NCBI RefSeq assembly: GCF_025152745.1
Contig: NZ_CP104042.1
Span: forward strand, 186,001 to 250,000
DNA from: Rhizobium sp. WSM4643
GTDB lineage: Bacteria; Pseudomonadota; Alphaproteobacteria; Rhizobiales; Rhizobiaceae
Length of the DNA stretch: 64,000 bases
Direction of reading: 5' to 3'
Numbering within the stretch: the stretch's first letter is position 1; every line of letters starts with the position of its first letter. This document shows positions 57,973 to 64,000 of the stretch, piece by piece. The position numbers and the translations under genes were made by a program. Below the pieces are notes generated by a model that ran no database searches, had not been told where the DNA came from, and worked only from the letters and a program-made list of their open reading frames with translations.

Positions 57973-59466
57973 TCAGTAGGCTCCCCTGCGCTTGAAGACC
58001 GCAGGGATTGTGCTGAGGAGAATCTGGCAGTCAAACCACAGCGACCGGTTGTCGATGTAGAACTCGTCGAGTTGCTGCTGCAGCTCGATATCCGCATTGC
58101 TTCGTTCGGATATTTGCCAAAGGCCCGTGAGCCCCGGCGTGACGGAACGGCGCTTGTTTCGAAATTCGCCGTCCATAGCCAGGAGGTGATATTCCGGGAA
58201 CGGACGCGGCCCGACGATGGCCATCTGGCCGGCAATGATGTTTGCCAATTGCGGGAGCTCGTCGATGCTCGAAGAGCGCAGCATATGTCCTATAACCGGA
58301 AGGATGCGCGGATCGTCCTTGAGCTTGAAGTGGCTCAACCACTCGGCGCGCATCGTAGGATTGTCTCGGAACAGTGCTTCTAGGCGCTGTTCTGCATCTT
58401 GGTACATCGTCCTCAATTTCAGGACGTGCACCGGCTTGCCGGATCGCCCTTCCCTAGTATGCCGGAAAAAGACGGGACCTGGATCGATGGCATAGATTGC
58501 GGCCGCTGCAAACGCGATAAATGGCGCGACCACGATCATTGCAGGGATGGCGATTGCGAGATCGAGGATTCGGCGAACCGGATCCGAGTTGACCCAACTC
58601 CCACCGGTGGTGAGGCGAATACCGATCTCTCCGCCGACGTCCGCAGGTCGCAATCCGCTTACCTTGAGGCTCGGCGTGTCGGACAGCAAAATGACTTCGG
58701 CAAACTTCCGACGCAGCGCCGCCAAGTCGGGTACAAGCGAGCCTGTGTCACCCGCAATCACGGCAATGGATGGCACGCAATCGGGCAATGCCTCCAAAGT
58801 ATCGGGGGAAAAGGGCTCCGGCCTGATGCCATACTGCCAGTGGTTCTTGAAATGGGCCACGAGAGCGGGAGTAAGGTTGCACCCCCCTATGACAACCGCA
58901 CGCTCGCCCCACATTCCAAGTTTCCAGCACAGGCCTCGCGCCAGCCAATGCACAAATGGCTGAACAATCAGCCCGAGAGCGAGGAACCCAATAACGGCAA
59001 GCAGCAGTCGTTCCCCCTCGGGCAGGATAATTGCTCCGAATGCCGCCAGGACAGCCACCTTGGCGGCAGCTATGGTGCGCCGCCGTAGGTGTTCGTGGTC
59101 ATGTAACCGATATCCAGGATAGAGGCCGGCCGATGCGTAGAGAACGATCGCAGCAAGCGCTGCGATCGAGAAGGTGCGCTCCACTATCGCGCCGTCCGAA
59201 CCATTGGGGAGAAAGGACAGGAGAGCAAAATAGGCAATCAAATAGCTTGCGATGTCGCCGCCGATCAGGAAGGACGAGGTTGCAAACCGAGGAAGCCCAC
59301 GCCGTAGTGCGACGGGCATATTCGGTCCTGCCCATACAAAGGCATCGGTGGGCTTAGCTGCTATGGGTGGCACGGAACCTGCCGGAATCGCCCGCGCCGT
59401 CATGTCATTTGATATGGCTGCTTTCGACGGGCCCGGTGTCATTGCTGGCGACGCAAATAAGGACAT
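57973..59466 (-). CDS. Undecaprenyl-phosphate sugar phosphotransferase (WbaP/ExoY type)
   Basis: 497-aa polyprenyl glycosyl-1-phosphate transferase that starts repeat-unit assembly. Several N-terminal transmembrane helices (~50-170), a soluble linker domain, then the bacterial sugar transferase domain (~310-497) with DPGPVFFRHTREGRSGKPV, HVLKLRTMYQDAE, SSIDELPQLANIIAGQMAIV and GPRPFPEYH. The length and N-terminal membrane domain make it WbaP-like rather than the short ExoY form. ATG at 59466 is preferred to a TTG upstream. 7 bp after the GT26 gene. Confidence 0.94.
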   Translation of the reverse strand: MSLFASPAMTPGPSKAAISNDMTARAIPAGSVPPIAAKPTDAFVWAGPNMPVALRRGLPRFATSSFLIGGDIASYLIAYFALLSFLPNGSDGAIVERTFSIAALAAIVLYASAGLYPGYRLHDHEHLRRRTIAAAKVAVLAAFGAIILPEGERLLLAVIGFLALGLIVQPFVHWLARGLCWKLGMWGERAVVIGGCNLTPALVAHFKNHWQYGIRPEPFSPDTLEALPDCVPSIAVIAGDTGSLVPDLAALRRKFAEVILLSDTPSLKVSGLRPADVGGEIGIRLTTGGSWVNSDPVRRILDLAIAIPAMIVVAPFIAFAAAAIYAIDPGPVFFRHTREGRSGKPVHVLKLRTMYQDAEQRLEALFRDNPTMRAEWLSHFKLKDDPRILPVIGHMLRSSSIDELPQLANIIAGQMAIVGPRPFPEYHLLAMDGEFRNKRRSVTPGLTGLWQISERSNADIELQQQLDEFYIDNRSLWFDCQILLSTIPAVFKRRGAY

Positions 59467-59473
59467 GATGGCT

Positions 59474-60340
59474 TTACACCTTTGCAGCTGCTGCTTTTGG
59501 CGCGCTTGATCCAAAAACCGCGTCTTCGATCGGAAACTTCCGAAGCCCCAGTCTCTGGAATGCCGTCAGTGAGATGAAGGTCGGCACGACGAGCGCATAG
59601 CGCCGCCATAGCCGTCGCGGCTCGCATAAAAGACGAAACGCCCATTCGAAGCCGCTTCTTTGAATGAACCTTGGAGCCTGCCGCTTGAGGCCGGCGTGGA
59701 AATCGAATGCGGCTCCGACACCGATGAGCATCGATGCTTCCAGACTATCGCGCATGCGCGCCATCCAGAGTTCCTGCTTGGGACTGCTCAGCCCGACCCA
59801 GATGATATCGGCGCCCGACCGATTAAGCCGGTCAGCAATATCCGTTTCCTCCTGCATCGACAGTTTGCGAAAAGGCGGCGCATAGGAGCCGACGATCCGT
59901 GCTTGCGGAAATTTTGCCAGAAGGCGCGCCTGCAGTTGTTCGAGCGTTTCGGCCGTTGCACCATAAAGGAAGTGGCGCAAGCCCTTAGAGCGGCCGGCAT
60001 CGAAAACCGATAACATGAGATCCGGTCCATAGACCCTGTCGCTTTCGGCATGACCAGCACGCTTCAATGCCCAAACAAGCGGCATGCCGTCGGGGGTTAC
60101 GAGGAACGCCCGGTTATGTATCGACCGGAGCTCGGGATCATCTTGACAGCGGACGATGCCGTGCGCGTCGCGAACGCACACATATTCCTTCCTGCCGTCT
60201 TCGATCGCATTTTGAATAAATCCAGTCGCGCTTTTGAGATTGACTGCCGAAACGCGAACACCAAGGACATTCGTCCATTCAAAGGAACCCTTTGGATGAA
60301 GAACTGAAGTTTGGCTGCTGCCTGCTGGTTGCTTTCCCAT
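59474..60340 (-). CDS. WecB/TagA/CpsF-family glycosyltransferase (GT26)
   Basis: 288-aa transferase. Motifs: NVLGVRVSAVNLKSATGFI, VTPDGMPLVWALKRAG (the conserved Asp-Gly-Met-Pro-Leu-Val-Trp block) and IIWVGLSSPKQELWM with GVGAAFDFHAGLKRQAPRF. Related enzymes transfer ManNAcA or ManNAc. This agrees with an amino-sugar-containing repeat unit. ATG at 60340; weak ribosome binding site. First gene of the group reading 60340 to 54748. Confidence 0.93.
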   Translation of the reverse strand: MGKQPAGSSQTSVLHPKGSFEWTNVLGVRVSAVNLKSATGFIQNAIEDGRKEYVCVRDAHGIVRCQDDPELRSIHNRAFLVTPDGMPLVWALKRAGHAESDRVYGPDLMLSVFDAGRSKGLRHFLYGATAETLEQLQARLLAKFPQARIVGSYAPPFRKLSMQEETDIADRLNRSGADIIWVGLSSPKQELWMARMRDSLEASMLIGVGAAFDFHAGLKRQAPRFIQRSGFEWAFRLLCEPRRLWRRYALVVPTFISLTAFQRLGLRKFPIEDAVFGSSAPKAAAAKV

Positions 60341-61069
60341 GACCTACGCTTTCGCGATCGAAACTATCATCAGAATATCCCGGCAGGCCGATTGCCTCCA
60401 TACTTGCAGCTCCAGCTATTGGACGTAGACGAGATTTCATATTTACGTCTTATGCCACGATGACGTACAATATTCGAAGTAAGTCTATGTACCCTACAGC
60501 TTACCCTGTTGCTCTTTTTTGATGACCGTTGCCGCGAAATGGCGCTTCGACCCGCGCAGAGCCGCAGAAGCTATTCACTCTAGTGCGATCAAAGCTGGTG
60601 AGGTTCGAGCGCGAGCAAAGCCGGGGAGAGACATGGTCAACCCAATAGGCGAGATGAGGCCCCGGCTGGCGAACATTCAAAGTTGTCCGACAGAACCAAC
60701 CGGCTGCGGAAAGATCCAAGTTCCAACGGCTATGTGTCATATGGTCATCAGGGAATTCCTGACAGCTGAGCAAGTGAAACGCTTGAGCCTGGCAGGATCT
60801 TCGAACGGATCTGGCCGCGGCTTCGCCTGGACGCTCAAAAGGCCTTCACCTTGACGCGATCGATCATTCGACGGCTCGGCAGAAGCCTCGCGCAGGATGC
60901 GAGTTGGGCAAGGGTTGGAATTTCGCTTTGAAATCGGCGCCACTCAGATGTGGTCACCGTTCCTGCCTGCGGCAGTTAGCAGCAGCGCGTGCACGCCATG
61001 ATTGAAGGGATAAGTCGCCATAGCTGAGGACTTTATCGCAGCAGAACACCCTCGTCGCGACGCCTTTTG
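60341..61069. other. Long intergenic spacer in the EPS locus
   Basis: 729 bp between two same-strand genes. No frame in it has a recognisable family or good start. The left part (60400-60510) is AT-rich and contains TAAGTCTAT (60480-60488) and GCTTA (60499-60503), so a promoter for the GT26 group is likely. The right part looks like degraded coding DNA by composition, but I cannot name a source. Confidence 0.4.
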
Positions 61070-63196
61070 TTATTCGGGCGGCGTGACTACGCTTCCGGTG
61101 TCCTCCCCAGCCTTCTGAAGATCTCCTAGACTGCCAAATTCTCCCGGACGCATGATCTCCGGATGTACCCTGAAGCTCTTGTCATTCAAGTTGCCGCTGT
61201 AGCGGTTGCGCGCGAATTGCACAAATCCAAGCCCAAGATCGGGAGCGTTGACATACGCTACAACGCCGCTGTCACTGTCAACCGATACAACATTCTCCTC
61301 AATACGATTAGGGCGTGCCCATGGCGGACGCCAACCCCTGCCGGTACCGTCATCAACGCGAAAAGCCGCGCCTGATCCGTGTGTGATGACGTTGCCCGCT
61401 ACCAGGTTGCTCCAACCGCCGTTGATACCAATCGCCGCGACGTTGCCCGAGAGCGTATTTCCCTCGATACGCAGCCCGCTCGCCTTCCCATCCGTATAGA
61501 TCGCCCAGCTGATAGGCGACGGCCATTCGCTGGTGTCCTCATATCCGGGAGGCCAGAACGTCCCATCGACCCTGTTCATAAGATGACCGGTCCCGGTCAC
61601 CAGATTGGAGCGGATGGTGCTGTTGAGAGGATCTGCCTGCTCGCCCATCATCTTGATGGCGCCGCCATCTGCGGTCTGCTGATTGGCGTTACGGATCTCG
61701 TTATGCTCGATGACAGCGTTATAGACGGCGTCGTTAGAACCCCATAGCGAACCGCCGGCGATTCCGAACTGCGCCGTGTTTTCGATCAGGTTGTCGGCGA
61801 TCCTGACATTGTCAGCCGCCTGGAACCATATTCCTGCGGTTTCAATGTAAACCTTTCCGATGTCATGGATATGGTTTGAAAGGATCCTGGAGCCGCTCGA
61901 CTTGCCGAACGTGCCATAATTTGTGCCGACGTAAATCCCGTTGCCAGCGACGTCCGCAACCACATTGCCGGCAATCAACGCATCCTTGCTTTCCGTCACA
62001 TGGACCCCGACGCCGACATTTTCGATGCTGTTGCCGAGAATCTTGACGCCATCAGCGTGTTCGATCCGTATGGCGCCAAAACCTCTGGTTTCCGTATAGA
62101 ACTTGCCGCTGCCTTCAGGAGCTCCGTCTCTAAACTCGAGCCCTGATATGACCATCCTATCGGCCCCATCCAATTTGAAGAATGTCGGCAGAATGCCAGC
62201 AACGACGACGGAATTGGGTAACGACTGATCGACAGGGATATACTGAAGCTGGCCCGCGACAAGGTCATACCACCACTCTCCGGGAGCATCGAGCAAGCCC
62301 TTGGCTCCGGTTAGGAAATAGCGGCTGCCTTCTGCGGTAAAGAAATAGCCTGTGCCTTTCGTATGCACAGTCCGGCCTGCGCCATCGATGGATACAACTG
62401 GGAGCGTGTCATTGCCCCACTGGCTTCCCGGTTGAAACCCCCCGACGATGTCCACGACCAGCCCACTTGTATCAGCCATTGCCGGAAGATCGCCGGCATG
62501 GAAACAAAAGCGCGTGTTTCCTTCCCACAGGTCGATGGCAGGCTCGCACTTTGCGGCAAACAACCATCCCTTGCGTGGATCGCCATCAGCGGGAGCATTG
62601 GGATATCGTGCCCGAGTTTGGCGTTTCCCATTGACGAAAAGGTCACCGACCCCTTCATCCGGTGGCAATTTCAGCGGCGCCGTCCAGCGACCATCGGCCT
62701 GCTGCGCCCAGTTACGCACGCGCAGCCCCCCATGCAAAATCGGCGCTTCATTGCACCTTGCCGTGAGCATCAAGCCCGTATCGCGGGAGTCAAAGACGAT
62801 CGGCTGAGTAAGGTAGTAATCGCCTTTACCCAGCGCGATTGTGTTGGTGCCGCCCTTCTCACGGGCAGCATCACGGGCTCTTTCAATGCTGGCGAAAGGA
62901 CCGTCGCCGCCCTGCTGATTTGCTGTCGGAAGGAGGCCACTCCAGGTGTCTTTGCCATCGGGAGAAACGTAGAATATCGTCCGCGCCCCAGCGCTGCTGC
63001 TCAATATGTCGCTTAAAGAAGTCCCATTCAACTTGGCTGAGAAAGTCGCGGGAGCTTCCGCACAAGTCGCCTCCCTGACGAGCATCTGCAAGCGCTCAGG
63101 CGCATCTATCTCTGTCCCGACTGGAGCCGGATTGCCGGACTGCGGATAGAGCATGACAGGCAAAATGCTCAGGATCAGTCCAAAATGCCGCCTCAT
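61070..63196 (-). CDS. Right-handed parallel beta-helix repeat protein
   Basis: 708-aa exported protein. Short signal-like N-terminus (MRRHFGLILSILPVMLYPQS), then IFYVSPDGKDTWSG, a motif at the start of many polysaccharide-binding beta-helix proteins, and parallel beta-helix coils (~370-640: VKILGNSIENVGVGVHVTES, DALIAGNVVADVAGNGIYVG, RILSNHIHDIGKVYIETAGI). Such proteins are lyases, epimerases or hydrolases of polysaccharides; no catalytic residues can be assigned with confidence. Likely periplasmic trimming or modification of the EPS. Start ATG at 63196 overlaps the ligase/polymerase stop (ATGA). Confidence 0.88.
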   Translation of the reverse strand: MRRHFGLILSILPVMLYPQSGNPAPVGTEIDAPERLQMLVREATCAEAPATFSAKLNGTSLSDILSSSAGARTIFYVSPDGKDTWSGLLPTANQQGGDGPFASIERARDAAREKGGTNTIALGKGDYYLTQPIVFDSRDTGLMLTARCNEAPILHGGLRVRNWAQQADGRWTAPLKLPPDEGVGDLFVNGKRQTRARYPNAPADGDPRKGWLFAAKCEPAIDLWEGNTRFCFHAGDLPAMADTSGLVVDIVGGFQPGSQWGNDTLPVVSIDGAGRTVHTKGTGYFFTAEGSRYFLTGAKGLLDAPGEWWYDLVAGQLQYIPVDQSLPNSVVVAGILPTFFKLDGADRMVISGLEFRDGAPEGSGKFYTETRGFGAIRIEHADGVKILGNSIENVGVGVHVTESKDALIAGNVVADVAGNGIYVGTNYGTFGKSSGSRILSNHIHDIGKVYIETAGIWFQAADNVRIADNLIENTAQFGIAGGSLWGSNDAVYNAVIEHNEIRNANQQTADGGAIKMMGEQADPLNSTIRSNLVTGTGHLMNRVDGTFWPPGYEDTSEWPSPISWAIYTDGKASGLRIEGNTLSGNVAAIGINGGWSNLVAGNVITHGSGAAFRVDDGTGRGWRPPWARPNRIEENVVSVDSDSGVVAYVNAPDLGLGFVQFARNRYSGNLNDKSFRVHPEIMRPGEFGSLGDLQKAGEDTGSVVTPPE

Positions 63197-64000
63197 GATA
63201 TCTGCGACCCGCTCGCAAGGCCACGCGAGGGCGCCTGCCAAGGTGGCGAACGGCTGAGCGAAACGACGGGCGCGTACAGCGAAAACATGATGATGGCTGC
63301 TGTAAACAGGATGAAGATGGCGTCATTCTGAACGAAAAAAATACTCTCGGTCAGATTCATCACCAGAATCATGATTGTAAGGACGTTAAGCCAGAGCCAC
63401 CCGTACTGCGTATCGTGACAGTGAAGGACCGCACCCCGGCGGATTGCCTGGGGAAGCATCAGAACAAACGGAATCATTCCCATTATTCCAAAGCTTAACA
63501 AGATATCGCGATATCCATTATGCGCATGGGGCGCCGGCCATCCGAGCTTTAACCACATGTGCGTCGCTTCTGGGTTCGCGGTTGTCCAGAAAGCCTGGTA
63601 GCCATAACCAAGAAACCAACGATCGGATATTTCGCGATCAACCAGTTCCCACAATGGCACCCGACCGGTCAGAGTCGCGTCCTTGCCGAGCGCTTCAAGG
63701 GCCGGAACCAGGAATTCGTGAAGCGAAATCAGAATGCCGAGAGCTAGCTGAATAAAAAACAGGACGATGACGACGCGGCCAATGCTGCTGCTTCTTTGCA
63801 GGAGGGAATAAAAGCCGATCAGGCAATACGCCACTGACGTTGCAATGATCGCGGTCATTGATCCAGAGCTTGCAAGACAGACCATACCCGCGGCCAATAC
63901 GATGAACGCGGTTCGCCGCAGGCCAAGCCTCCCGTCTATCAGCACGGCCGTCGCGACCAGGATCGTCAGAGCCGCATACCAGCCCAGGACGTTCTTGTGA
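63193..64000 (-). CDS. O-antigen ligase/Wzy-type polymerase, 5' end outside window
   Basis: Membrane protein with multiple hydrophobic helices; 268 C-terminal residues are visible and the frame is open to the right edge. HKNVLGWYAALTILVATAV near the edge is the signature of the Wzy_C/O-antigen ligase family, followed by CLASSGSMTAIIATSV and the periplasmic loop around residues coded near 63500-63650 (GYGYQAFW, HAHNGYRDILLSFG), which carries the conserved His. Predicted to polymerise the repeat unit in the periplasm, with Wzx (46106) as partner. Co-translated with the beta-helix gene. Confidence 0.9.
   Translation of the reverse strand, partial: HKNVLGWYAALTILVATAVLIDGRLGLRRTAFIVLAAGMVCLASSGSMTAIIATSVAYCLIGFYSLLQRSSSIGRVVIVLFFIQLALGILISLHEFLVPALEALGKDATLTGRVPLWELVDREISDRWFLGYGYQAFWTTANPEATHMWLKLGWPAPHAHNGYRDILLSFGIMGMIPFVLMLPQAIRRGAVLHCHDTQYGWLWLNVLTIMILVMNLTESIFFVQNDAIFILFTAAIIMFSLYAPVVSLSRSPPWQAPSRGLASGSQIS

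Noticed and set aside
60519..60854. 111-codon plus-strand frame in the long EPS spacer
   Set aside because: No ribosome binding site, no recognisable family and composition unlike neighbouring genes.

Overview
The window reads as chromosomal or large-replicon DNA of a fast-growing rhizobium (Rhizobium/Sinorhizobium group). This is inferred from the high-GC codon use, a RIME1-type palindrome, a DUF1127 gene next to an alpha-r14/cuckoo-type sRNA, a rhizobial-style metNIQ locus and a large exopolysaccharide cluster. No tRNA, rRNA, CRISPR array or complete insertion sequence was seen.

Region 1 (1-17.9 kb) is metabolic. It opens with the 3' part of a urea (or guanidine) carboxylase and allophanate hydrolase. 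A leftward group follows: a VOC protein and two Gfo/Idh/MocA dehydrogenases. Next come a fumarylacetoacetase-family enzyme and a methylmalonyl-CoA mutase, which converge. A sulfur module follows: an LLM flavin monooxygenase, metI-metN-metQ and an NADPH:FMN reductase, with a large fold-back element between metQ and metN. A fosmidomycin-resistance-type MFS pump closes the region.

Region 2 (18-24.8 kb) holds an XRE regulator, a decayed regulator pseudogene, a four-hairpin sRNA with anti-Shine-Dalgarno loops and its own promoter, a DUF1127 gene, an MFS permease, adenine deaminase and an L-2-hydroxyglutarate oxidase.

Region 3 (24.9-44.1 kb, all leftward) is the most unusual part. Two very large secreted-type proteins (about 1760 and 2340 aa) each combine an N,N-dimethylformamidase-like domain with DUF4082 and cadherin/Ig-like repeats. 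Each is followed by a COG0523 (CobW-type) GTPase. Behind them lie a 102-aa protein of unknown function and a type I secretion ABC exporter with its HlyD-type adaptor. The larger protein gene carries a near-identical 1.74-kb duplication.

Region 4 (44.7-64 kb) is a Wzx/Wzy-type exopolysaccharide locus. It has an OPX/ExoF-like export protein and a Wzx flippase (rightward), and a tightly overlapping leftward operon for an acetamido-type sugar nucleotide (dehydrogenase, two aminotransferases, two hexapeptide acyltransferases, an epimerase). A LuxR-type regulator with a degenerate receiver domain follows. A second leftward group has GT2, GT8, UDP-glucuronate decarboxylase, an ExoY/WbaP-type initiating transferase, GT26, a beta-helix protein and an O-antigen ligase/polymerase cut by the window end.
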